A DNA stretch of 9,516 nucleotides from Mariprofundaceae bacterium (GTDB lineage: Bacteria; Pseudomonadota; Zetaproteobacteria; Mariprofundales; Mariprofundaceae), in contig JAUZQU010000012.1 of NCBI GenBank assembly GCA_030950835.1, forward strand, positions 1-9,516, read 5' to 3'. A program made the translations under genes and the position numbers. Every line of letters starts with the position of its first letter. The first letter of the stretch is position 1. The notes under the pieces are model-generated. The model searched no databases. It was given only the letters and a program-made list of their open reading frames with translations, and had not been told where the DNA came from. Below, piece after piece: positions 1 to 6,144 of the stretch.

Positions 1-90
1 AGTTTCTGCATAATCAATTTCTCCAAATATAAACATTGTCAAGATACTATCGCGTACCCACTTGGTATTCAAAAGAGCCGATTTTTTCAT
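1..90 (-). CDS. Possible 5' part of another minus-strand gene, cut by window start
   Basis: From ATG at 90 (MKKSALLNTK...) a minus-strand frame stays open for all 30 codons to base 1, but it has no good ribosome site. Alternatively a gene starts at ATG 9-11 (MQK...), which has GGAG (21-24) nine bases upstream and only three codons in view. Either would sit in the same direction as the fad operon, 60-140 bases after its last stop, with no terminator in between. The evidence is thin. Confidence 0.25.
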   Translation of the reverse strand, partial: MKKSALLNTKWVRDSILTMFIFGEIDYAET

Positions 91-153
91 GGTTGGTTAG
101 CGCTTAAAAAACAGGCAATGAGCTTGTGCATAACGACTACCTATAAGTAAACA

Positions 154-1944
154 TCAATCATACATGTTTTCCACCATATCAGCGTAGGCAGAGCTGATGG
201 CACGGCGTTTTACCTTCATGGTTGGGGTTAAGAAGCCGTTGTTTTGTGTCCACTCTTTGTCCAGCAGTGTGAAGCGTTTGATTTGTTGGTATGATGGTAA
301 GTCATGGGTGCAATGTTGCAGGCGCTGTTGCAACCATGTTTGCACATCTGGATGTTCCAGCCAGTCTGTAGGTAGTGCTGATTGGTGATCGCGCATCCAT
401 TTGATTGCCAAGGTGCTGGGTTCAAGTACCAACAGTGCTGAGAGGTAGGGACGTTGCTCACCGATAACCAAGGCTTGTAAAATACAAGGGTCATGTGTTA
501 AATGTTGTTCCACGATGGCAGGTGGCACATTTTCGCCATTGGATAACACCATGATTTCCTTTTTTCTGTCCACAATGCGCACATAACCATCATCATCCAA
601 GACTACGATGTCACCCGTATGCAACCAACCATCGGCATCGATCACTTCTGCGGTGGCTTCATCTTTTTGCCAATACCCAGACATAATGGAAGCTGATTTT
701 GCCAGTAATTCCCCATCATCTGCTACCTTTAAAGTCACCCCAGGCAAGGCAGGGCCGACACTTTCAGGGCGAATGTCTGATTCAGGATTAACACACAACA
801 CAGGCGAAGCTTCAGTTAAACCATAACCCGGTAATACAGTGATATTCGCTGCCAATAAAAACTTGGCAATGCTAGGATTTAAAGATGCACCACCTGAAAT
901 GAATAAACGTAGATTCCCTCCCATTTTTGCCCTTAATTTGGCGTTGACCACGCTATCAAGCAGGGGGTACAATACTTTTTCCAGTGCAGATAAAGGCTGT
1001 TTTTGAAAGACTTTAAGCCCGATGTTTTGAGCGGTATTGAATAGAAATCGTTTGAACAACGAACCTTGTGCCAGCTTGGCTTGTACGCCTGCATAAATCT
1101 TTTCATACAATCTAGGCACTGAAATCATGATGGTAGGTCGTGCTTCTGGCATATCACGCAACAATGTCGTCACATCTTCGGCATAGGCGATTTCTGCGCC
1201 ACTGGCTAAGGGTAAGAAGTGCCCAATGGTGCGTTCAAAAGCGTGGGAAACAGGCAAAAAGGACAGGAATTTATCTGTATCCAATATAGGCACAGCACCC
1301 AAACCCGAAGCTACATTGGCCAACAAATTACCATGGCTCAACATCACACCTTTGGGGTGTCCTGTGGTGCCTGAAGTATAAATCAAGGTAGCGAGATCTT
1401 GGCGTGTTGGTGTGGGTTGTTGTGGACCTACATCCCAACGGTCATCCCTTGATACAAGCTCCAAATGGGCATCGCTAGGGATAGTTTTGCCCAACTCATC
1501 CGCTTTGTCGCTGCCACGCAAAGGTAAAATCAACTGTGCCATATCTTTGATTTTATCATGCTGCTCACCTGGCTCAACCAAAAGTAAGCTGCACCCAGCA
1601 TCTGTAAATACATATTGTACTGCTTCGGCGGGGTCAGTGAAATATGCAGGTACGGTCACCCCACCAATGCGTAAAATGGCTAAATCTGCAATGAACCACT
1701 CCACACTATTATGCCCCAAAATACCAACCCTATCACCTGTTTTCACTCCCTTACTTTCCAACCAAGCAGCTACCCTTAAAACACGCTGTTGTATGGTGAT
1801 GCGGTTCAAAGTCTTCCAGCCTGATGCAGTGCGGTAGGATAACATGGGCTTTTCCATCCAATGGCTGGGGGAGTGCAACAATAAGTCAGACAAACAGTTT
1901 GCTTGTGTTACAAGTTCAAGGGCAGGGGGGGCTTTTGGGTTCAT
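154..1944 (-). CDS. Long-chain fatty acid--CoA ligase (AMP-forming, FAA1/FadD15 type)
   Basis: A 596-residue acyl-CoA synthetase that would activate free fatty acids with ATP and CoA, feeding the beta-oxidation enzymes encoded just upstream. The AMP-binding signature TSGTTGHPKG is at residues 190-199. It is followed by PVSHAFERT (231-239), VPRLYEKIYAGV (276-287), the GYGLTEASP adenylate motif (373-381), HTGDIV (442-447), the hinge-type DRKKEI (459-464) and the C-terminal lobe motif LTPTMKVKR (572-580), whose K577 is the likely catalytic lysine. The VPRLYEK and TPTxKxKR motifs are typical of the FAA1/FadD15 branch rather than E. coli FadD. Length is normal for the family and the protein looks intact. 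No signal peptide is visible, so it is cytosolic or peripheral to the membrane. The ATG has an AGGAG Shine-Dalgarno (1951-1955) six bases upstream; this overlaps the TAG stop of the preceding gene, so translation is probably coupled. Exact chain-length preference cannot be read from sequence. Confidence 0.93.
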   Translation of the reverse strand: MNPKAPPALELVTQANCLSDLLLHSPSHWMEKPMLSYRTASGWKTLNRITIQQRVLRVAAWLESKGVKTGDRVGILGHNSVEWFIADLAILRIGGVTVPAYFTDPAEAVQYVFTDAGCSLLLVEPGEQHDKIKDMAQLILPLRGSDKADELGKTIPSDAHLELVSRDDRWDVGPQQPTPTRQDLATLIYTSGTTGHPKGVMLSHGNLLANVASGLGAVPILDTDKFLSFLPVSHAFERTIGHFLPLASGAEIAYAEDVTTLLRDMPEARPTIMISVPRLYEKIYAGVQAKLAQGSLFKRFLFNTAQNIGLKVFQKQPLSALEKVLYPLLDSVVNAKLRAKMGGNLRLFISGGASLNPSIAKFLLAANITVLPGYGLTEASPVLCVNPESDIRPESVGPALPGVTLKVADDGELLAKSASIMSGYWQKDEATAEVIDADGWLHTGDIVVLDDDGYVRIVDRKKEIMVLSNGENVPPAIVEQHLTHDPCILQALVIGEQRPYLSALLVLEPSTLAIKWMRDHQSALPTDWLEHPDVQTWLQQRLQHCTHDLPSYQQIKRFTLLDKEWTQNNGFLTPTMKVKRRAISSAYADMVENMYD

Positions 1945-1953
1945 GTTTATCTC

Positions 1954-3999
1954 CTAGATGGTATATAAGCGGCTCAGATTTTCGGGCACGTTTAAATCGT
2001 GTGCTGCAATAGCTTGGGCGAGTTCTTCTTGGGGACGTTGGGTATAATAAAACAACAAACCACCACGAAATGGAGGGAAACCCATACCATAAATCATGGC
2101 GGCATCGAACTGCTCTAAAGAAGTGTCTTCATTTTCTTGTAAATACAAACACGCTTCCACCAACATCGGCAATAAACAGGCATCGACGATACTTTGGTCT
2201 TGCATTGCTATTGCATGTTTGGTGCTCGCATACTTATGCATAACTTGATGTGGGCTGCGCTTTTTAGCTTGATGTATATAAAAACCTTGCCCTGATTTTA
2301 CGCCCAAATGACCACCTTTCACCACATCTTGTAACCATGAAGGCAATTGCATACGTTCGCCAAAGGCTTCACCCAAATGCGCACCTACATGGCAGCAAAT
2401 GTCCAAGCCAACTTGGTCGGCAAGGTGCAAAGCGCCCATGGGCATACCAAAAGATTTCAATGCCGAATCAATATGTTCCACCGTTTGCCCTTGTTCAAAC
2501 AAGGTGATTGCAGCTGACATATACGGCATCAAACAGCGGTTGACCAAGAAACCAGGGGTATCAGCGGCAATGATGGGGTATTTCCCCATATTGGCAGCCA
2601 GTGCGGCAGCTTTATGCAGGGTGGCTTTGCTGGTTTTTGCCCCTGCGATGACTTCTACCAAAGGCATTTTGGGTGCAGGATTAAAAAAGTGTAAACCTGC
2701 CATACGTTTGGGGTGGTTGAGGTCTTGTTGTTGGGCAGTAATCGAAAGTGAAGATGTGTTGCTTAATAACAAGGTATCTTCAGGTACAGCAGCTTCCACA
2801 TCGCGCCAGAGTGCCTTTTTAATGTCTATATCTTCTAAAATTGCTTCAATCACCACATCGGTATTGTGCAAACCGCTTTTGTTTTGCACAGGGCGAATCC
2901 ACTGCAATCTGCGGGGCTCACGTTTGGCAAACTTCGCCGCAGCCTTTAAACCACGTCCCAAGACTTGGCTGTTCAAGTCATGTAAATCCACTTGTCCAAG
3001 CTTGGTGCATACCCAAGCAATGCCACTGCCCATGATACCTGCACCAAATACGGCAACTTTTGGCGATTTATCCTCTTTGGCGAGCAGTTTTCGCCCTTTT
3101 TTCACGGCATCTTGGTTTTTCAAGCTCTCACCAAGAAAAAATACCCGAATCAGGCTCTTACACGTCTTTGTTGTGGCTAAACTAGCTAAAGATTTTGCCT
3201 CATGGTTGTATGCAATATCATCACTTACGCCGTAAATCTTCTCCAATAGGCGTAAAGTAGCTGGAATTGCTGGGTAAGTTTGTTCTAAATCCAAGTGACT
3301 AAACTTTTGCTGTGCTTTTTTCATTGCCAAGTGAAAAAATAAACGCCGCACAGGATAAATACGCAACCACCATGGTTTCTGCTTGCGCTTTGTGACACCT
3401 TTTTGACGCATCAGGGCAATTGCAGCGTCAATTTTTTCAGGGTAACAGGTCAAATCCACCAAACCAGCCCGTTTTGCCGCTTTTAATGGCAATATTCGCC
3501 CTGTCATAATCATATCTATAGCTTTTAACCAGCCCACACGTTTGGGTAAACGCACACAACCACCAAATCCAGGGTGAATACCAATCTTGATTTCAGGCAG
3601 GGCAAACTGTGTTTTCCCATGTTCTACAGCGATGATGGCATGACATGCCAATGCCAACTCCAAACCACCACCCATACATGAGCCTTGTACCACCGCTATG
3701 GTTGTTGCCGATAAAGCTTCTATTCTTCGGCAAAGCAACTGTCCGCGTTTTGCCATAGCGACGGCGTCTTGTTCATTTTGAACATCTGCAATCATGCTTA
3801 AATCCGCGCCAGCAATAAAGCAGTTGGGCAGGGAGCTTAAAAAGACCACGCTATCTACTGTCTCTTGTTCTAAGGCATCGAGATGTTTTTCAAACTGCGT
3901 CAAAAATGCCTCGTCCATGATGTTGACAGACTTATCGCTGCGGGAAAAGGTGAAACGTACTTCACCATGGGATGCTGTTTTCTGAATTAATGTTGGCAT
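1954..3999 (-). CDS. fadJ: Bifunctional enoyl-CoA hydratase / 3-hydroxyacyl-CoA dehydrogenase (FadJ/FadB alpha subunit)
   Basis: A 681-residue two-enzyme protein that hydrates trans-2-enoyl-CoA and then oxidises the L-3-hydroxyacyl-CoA with NAD+. Residues about 1-200 form a crotonase domain: IAGADLSMI (62-70) and GGGLELALAC (110-119) for the oxyanion hole, with the two expected acids E114 and E136 (in LPEIK) present. Residues about 312-490 form the NAD-binding dehydrogenase domain, with GAGIMGSG (319-326), acidic D341 at the end of the second strand, NTSSLSI (414-420), catalytic H437 in GLHFFNP and its partner E449 in LVEVI. The C-terminal dehydrogenase repeat follows, including YGMGFPPFRGG (637-647). 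It is somewhat shorter than E. coli FadB/FadJ (over 700 residues), partly from a compact stretch near residues 354-372. The start codon overlaps the thiolase gene by 13 bases and has a G-run (4007-4011) as a weak ribosome site, so coupling is likely. It would partner the FadI-type thiolase in a trifunctional complex. Choosing FadJ over FadB rests mainly on the FadI-like partner. Confidence 0.92.
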   Translation of the reverse strand: MPTLIQKTASHGEVRFTFSRSDKSVNIMDEAFLTQFEKHLDALEQETVDSVVFLSSLPNCFIAGADLSMIADVQNEQDAVAMAKRGQLLCRRIEALSATTIAVVQGSCMGGGLELALACHAIIAVEHGKTQFALPEIKIGIHPGFGGCVRLPKRVGWLKAIDMIMTGRILPLKAAKRAGLVDLTCYPEKIDAAIALMRQKGVTKRKQKPWWLRIYPVRRLFFHLAMKKAQQKFSHLDLEQTYPAIPATLRLLEKIYGVSDDIAYNHEAKSLASLATTKTCKSLIRVFFLGESLKNQDAVKKGRKLLAKEDKSPKVAVFGAGIMGSGIAWVCTKLGQVDLHDLNSQVLGRGLKAAAKFAKREPRRLQWIRPVQNKSGLHNTDVVIEAILEDIDIKKALWRDVEAAVPEDTLLLSNTSSLSITAQQQDLNHPKRMAGLHFFNPAPKMPLVEVIAGAKTSKATLHKAAALAANMGKYPIIAADTPGFLVNRCLMPYMSAAITLFEQGQTVEHIDSALKSFGMPMGALHLADQVGLDICCHVGAHLGEAFGERMQLPSWLQDVVKGGHLGVKSGQGFYIHQAKKRSPHQVMHKYASTKHAIAMQDQSIVDACLLPMLVEACLYLQENEDTSLEQFDAAMIYGMGFPPFRGGLLFYYTQRPQEELAQAIAAHDLNVPENLSRLYTI

Positions 4000-5270
4000 G
4001 GTTCAACCCCCAACAATACAGCGCCACCTTGCCCGCCACCAATACATAACGAGGCTAAACCTAAGCCGGATTGTAAGTCATTTTGCTGTTCTTCTTGCAG
4101 TTGTCTTAAAGTGCTTAGAATCAACCTTGCCCCCGTCATACCTACAGGATGCCCCATGGCAATCGCGCCACCTTTGATATTTAAACGGGACATATCAGGC
4201 GCACCGACTTGGCTTTGTTCCAATACTTTCAACGTTGCCAATACTTGTGCTGCAAAGGCTTCATTGATTTCAACCCTGTCCATGTCTTGCATGCTGAGGC
4301 TATGATGTAATAAGAGTTTCTCGCTGGCGTACGCAGGGCCTAAACCCATGCGTTTGGGATCACAGCCTGACCATGCCCAATCATGCACATAACCCAAAAT
4401 ATCCCAGCCTTCTGCCTCGGCTTTTCCCTTATGGCTTAATAACAAGATGGTTGCTCCATCGGTCAGTTGTGAGCTGTTTCCAGCAGTGACTGTACCCAAA
4501 GGACGGTCAAAAGCGGGAGAGAGCTTTGCCAAAGCTTGCATAGATTGTTCGGCACGAATGCCTTGATCACCCGTAATACCCTTAAATTGAGGCGCTGCGT
4601 ACAATGTCATCACTTCTTGTTCATACCAGCCAGACTGCCAAGCAGCGGCAGCTCTTTGATGGCTTTGCAGGGAAAACTCATCTTGCTGCTGACGTGAAAT
4701 GTCATATTCTCGTGACAAAAGTTCGGCAGTTTGCCCCATATTCATAGAGACTGTGGGGTCGGTGAGCCCTTCCATTAAAGCGATGCGTGGTTGCCATGGT
4801 GCTTGGACAATCTTCAACAAAGCCTTTATTTTCCCTTGTATATGACGCGCTTTTTGTAAGTCTGATAAGGCTAACCTCAATTTATCGTGCAATAAAAATG
4901 GTGCATGACTCATCGACTCCACACCACCTGCCAAGACCACATCTGCCTTGCCCGCTTGAATCATCTGCGCAGCGTCAGTGACGGCCTGCATACCAGAAGC
5001 GCAGTTACGATGTACTGTATACGCTGGAATATGTTGAGGAATATGCGATGTTAAGGCAATGACCCGCGCAATATTGGGTGCATCAGCTGGTTGAATCACA
5101 TTGCCCATAATCACGTGATCAAGTTGTTCTACAGGAAAAGATTGTTGGGCTAAAAGTTCAGCTATGACCAAACTTGCCAAGTCCACGGCGCTCACCTTAG
5201 ACAATTCGCCACCCATCTTAGCCAAAGGTGAACGTAAACCTGCAACCACTACAATATCTCGTTTAGCCAT
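3987..5270 (-). CDS. fadI: 3-ketoacyl-CoA thiolase (acetyl-CoA acyltransferase, FadI type)
   Basis: A 427-residue thiolase, the last step of the beta-oxidation spiral: it cleaves 3-ketoacyl-CoA with CoA to acetyl-CoA plus a shortened acyl-CoA. The nucleophile is C90 in HRNCASGMQ (88-96). NEAFAAQ (336-342), H374 in GGAIAMGHPVG (368-378) and the proton-relay C409 in SLCIGGGQGG (407-416) complete the active site. The long middle insertion leading to EGLTDPTVSMNMGQTAE (167-183) resembles FadI more than the shorter FadA or biosynthetic thiolases. The reading frame is open to an ATG at 5306, but I start at 5270 because a perfect AAGGAG (5276-5281) lies five bases before that ATG, and MAKRDIVVVAGLRSP is where thiolases normally begin. 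It is the first gene of the operon and ends 13 bases inside the hydratase/dehydrogenase gene. Function is confident; the symbol fadI over fadA is moderately so. Confidence 0.92.
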   Translation of the reverse strand: MAKRDIVVVAGLRSPLAKMGGELSKVSAVDLASLVIAELLAQQSFPVEQLDHVIMGNVIQPADAPNIARVIALTSHIPQHIPAYTVHRNCASGMQAVTDAAQMIQAGKADVVLAGGVESMSHAPFLLHDKLRLALSDLQKARHIQGKIKALLKIVQAPWQPRIALMEGLTDPTVSMNMGQTAELLSREYDISRQQQDEFSLQSHQRAAAAWQSGWYEQEVMTLYAAPQFKGITGDQGIRAEQSMQALAKLSPAFDRPLGTVTAGNSSQLTDGATILLLSHKGKAEAEGWDILGYVHDWAWSGCDPKRMGLGPAYASEKLLLHHSLSMQDMDRVEINEAFAAQVLATLKVLEQSQVGAPDMSRLNIKGGAIAMGHPVGMTGARLILSTLRQLQEEQQNDLQSGLGLASLCIGGGQGGAVLLGVEPCQH

Positions 5271-5275
5271 GAGCT

Positions 5276-5281
5276 CTCCTT
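5276..5281 (-). promoter_or_regulatory. Ribosome binding site that fixes the thiolase start
   Basis: On the minus strand this reads AAGGAG, a perfect Shine-Dalgarno, followed by five bases (AGCTC counted up to the codon) and ATG at 5270. It decides against the in-frame upstream ATG at 5306, which has no comparable site and would add 12 residues not typical of thiolases. Confidence 0.85.
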
Positions 5282-5310
5282 GGCAATATTCAACACTTGA
5301 TGCCATTCAT

Positions 5311-5322
5311 TTCAAGCTAGAA
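5311..5322. promoter_or_regulatory. Candidate operator: near-palindrome upstream of the fad operon
   Basis: TTCAAGCTAGAA is a palindrome at 10 of 12 positions (TTC and GAA arms around AGCT, with one symmetric mismatch pair). It lies about 41 bases before the thiolase ATG, where a repressor of a fatty-acid degradation operon could sit. It matches no regulator site I can name with certainty, and I could not define a clean -35/-10 pair next to it. The call rests on symmetry and position only. Confidence 0.3.
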
Positions 5323-5375
5323 CGACCATACATAATCAATAGCCGATAACGGAGGTTGGTGCAAGTTTGGGAAAT

Positions 5376-5401
5376 AAGTTAGGTGTACAAGTTAGGTGTA
5401 A
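5376..5401. repeat. 13-bp-period tandem repeat upstream of the fad operon
   Basis: AAGTTAGGTGTA occurs twice in immediate succession (5376-5387 and 5389-5400), with one base between the copies. Both copies lie between the fad start and the terminator of the small upstream gene. The core AGGTGTACA (5381-5389) also occurs at 5843-5851, upstream of the small gene. The spacing of roughly one helical turn plus a few bases could suit a DNA-binding protein, but no regulator is identified. Confidence 0.5.
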
Positions 5402-5410
5402 AATAAAGGC

Positions 5411-5472
5411 AAAAAAAATCGGCCTGACCAAGTGCAAAGGGGGGGAAGGGAGGGAGCACAAGGTCAGACCGA
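5411..5472 (-). terminator. Rho-independent terminator with a long C/U-rich loop
   Basis: Stem 5419-5429 pairs with 5462-5472 (11 positions), then an AA/AA internal loop, then GTGC (5432-5435) with GCAC (5456-5459), closing a 20-nt loop (5436-5455). On the minus strand the stem is followed by eight T residues (5418-5411), the standard terminator arrangement. The only non-Watson-Crick stem position (5423/5468) is C-A on the plus strand but a G.U wobble in minus-strand RNA, which independently supports minus-strand transcription. It ends the transcript of the 54-residue gene and insulates the fad operon. In the RNA the loop contains only C and U; on plus-strand DNA it holds a run of seven G and two GGG runs. 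Confidence 0.85.
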
Positions 5473-5477
5473 TAACA

Positions 5478-5500
5478 ATGTGGTATTGGGGATACCACAT
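5478..5500 (-). other. Perfect 9-bp hairpin with CCCCA loop in the small gene's 3' region
   Basis: ATGTGGTAT (5478-5486) and ATACCACAT (5492-5500) are exact inverted repeats around a five-base loop, which reads CCCCA in minus-strand RNA. It lies between the stop of the small membrane-peptide gene and its terminator. Next to it, ACATC (5506-5510) and GATGT (5516-5520) could form a weaker 5-bp hairpin. Together with the terminator this makes a structured 3' region of roughly 110 bases, compatible with a stable 3'-UTR-derived RNA. That function is inference. Confidence 0.6.
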
Positions 5501-5552
5501 CAAAAACATCAATATGATGTATTCAAATATAACTAAGCAAAGCTGATGCCAA

Positions 5553-5717
5553 TTATGATGGGGGTGTGTCTTTAGCGTTGTTTTTAGGGTTACTCTGCTT
5601 CTTTTGAATATTTTGCGGGCAGTTTTTTGCGTTATGATGTGGGTAAGGTTTGAAAAATACCCATAAAACCACCGCCGCAATCAAGATGAATAATAACAGT
5701 TCAATGAGCCCAATCAT
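5553..5717 (-). CDS. Small single-pass membrane protein, 54 aa, unknown function
   Basis: A short gene, not matched to any family I recognise. It begins MIGLIELLLF. Residues 2-22 form one continuous hydrophobic segment ending LWVFF, long enough to span the inner membrane. Residues 23-54 form a polar tail rich in Lys, Asn and Gln, starting KPYPHH, with a single Cys33 and ending DTPPS. By the positive-inside rule the lysine-rich tail would face the cytoplasm. Support for coding: an AAGGTG ribosome site (5724-5729) lies six bases before the ATG, the composition is a clean membrane-helix-plus-tail design, and a strong terminator on the same strand follows about 80 bases after the TAA. It is a separate unit upstream of the fad operon. 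It could be an accessory subunit or a stress-type membrane peptide; nothing in the sequence decides. A longer frame overlapping it on the same strand is rejected because it runs through the terminator. Confidence 0.65.
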   Translation of the reverse strand: MIGLIELLLFILIAAVVLWVFFKPYPHHNAKNCPQNIQKKQSNPKNNAKDTPPS

Positions 5718-6090
5718 TTGCGACACCTTTTTTATGGATTTCTATGGCTTTGACGCATCAAGGCTAGTTTTCCATTGATGAACAACCCCACTTTATAGTT
5801 GAACCTTGCCATATCATGGATACAAAGATAGATGATATCATAAGGTGTACACATAAGGCATATTCCAACGCATGTTTGCTGCTGTCAAGCATCAACGAAG
5901 TGATATGAGCGCAAAGTAACCCAGAAAATGCGTGTTTTTGGCAGATTTAATCATTTGGACTAGCAAGTGGGTTGGCTTGATTGCTGATATAGCTCAATAG
6001 AACATCCCATATACCTGTTCACGCATGTCTATTTTGAGCTGATATTGAAGGCTTGGTGTGAATATAACTTGCACCTCGTTTGTTGCTTCT
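5718..6090. other. Non-coding stretch between the small gene and ppiD
   Basis: About 370 bases without a convincing gene. It should hold the minus-strand promoter of the 54-residue gene. Candidates are a TATAAA box (5792-5797) without a good -35, and a perfect TTGACA (5883-5888) whose -10 at 17 bases is poor (GAATAT). Two perfect palindromes lie side by side, ATGATATCAT (5832-5841) and GTGTACAC (5845-5852). An imperfect long inverted repeat spans 5986-6045. Short frames in this stretch lack ribosome sites. Confidence 0.5.
5986..6045. repeat. Imperfect inverted repeat upstream of ppiD
   Basis: AGCTCAA (5991-5997) is exactly mirrored by TTGAGCT (6034-6040). Symmetry extends imperfectly on both sides (ATAT outside; TAGAACAT against ATGTCTA inside, with one- or two-base bulges). 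The loop is about 20 bases. The octamer GCTGATAT also occurs directly at both ends (5983-5990 and 6038-6045). It lies about 50-130 bases before the ppiD -10 box. It could be a regulatory site or the remnant of a repeat; no T-run follows, so it is not a standard terminator. Confidence 0.35.
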
Positions 6091-6119
6091 TTAACCTGCC
6101 GCAGTTCTATTGATATACT
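6091..6119 (+). promoter_or_regulatory. Sigma-70-type promoter of ppiD (extended -10)
   Basis: The -10 box is TATACT (6114-6119), preceded by TG in the extended position (TGATATACT). Seventeen bases upstream is TTAACC (6091-6096), a four-of-six match to TTGACA. Transcription would start near 6126, giving a leader of about 20 bases that contains the ribosome site CGAGG (6133-6137). No sigma-E or CpxR-like site could be recognised, although such control is common for envelope foldases. Confidence 0.55.
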
Positions 6120-6144
6120 GCTTTTTTATTTTCGAGGTTTCTCT

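Noticed and set aside
37..42. Minus-strand TTGACA as a promoter near the left edge
   Set aside because: No acceptable -10 box at 16-18 bases.
2399..3235. A 278-residue plus-strand frame
   Set aside because: It lies wholly antisense to the hydratase/dehydrogenase gene, which has every expected motif. It has no ribosome site and no family resemblance; it is a shadow frame.
5271..5306. Extended thiolase start at ATG 5306
   Set aside because: No ribosome site there; the AAGGAG at 5276-5281 serves the ATG at 5270.
5336..5680. A 114-residue minus-strand frame upstream of the fad operon
   Set aside because: It runs through the terminator hairpin and its T-tract, has odd composition (many Pro, His and Phe without domain pattern), and overlaps the better-supported 54-residue gene in another frame.
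5816..5908. 30-codon plus-strand frame (MDTKIDDIIR...)
   Set aside because: No ribosome site, no hydrophobic or family pattern, and it contains the two palindromes; chance frame.
5981..6010. tRNA-like string (GCTGATATAGCTCAATAG)
   Set aside because: It resembles a D-arm, but no T-arm (GGTTCGAATCC-like), anticodon stem or acceptor pairing follows.
6058..6144. Extended ppiD start at GTG 6058
   Set aside because: The -35/-10 promoter lies inside this extension, and the ATG at 6145 has a proper ribosome site and the family-typical N-terminus.
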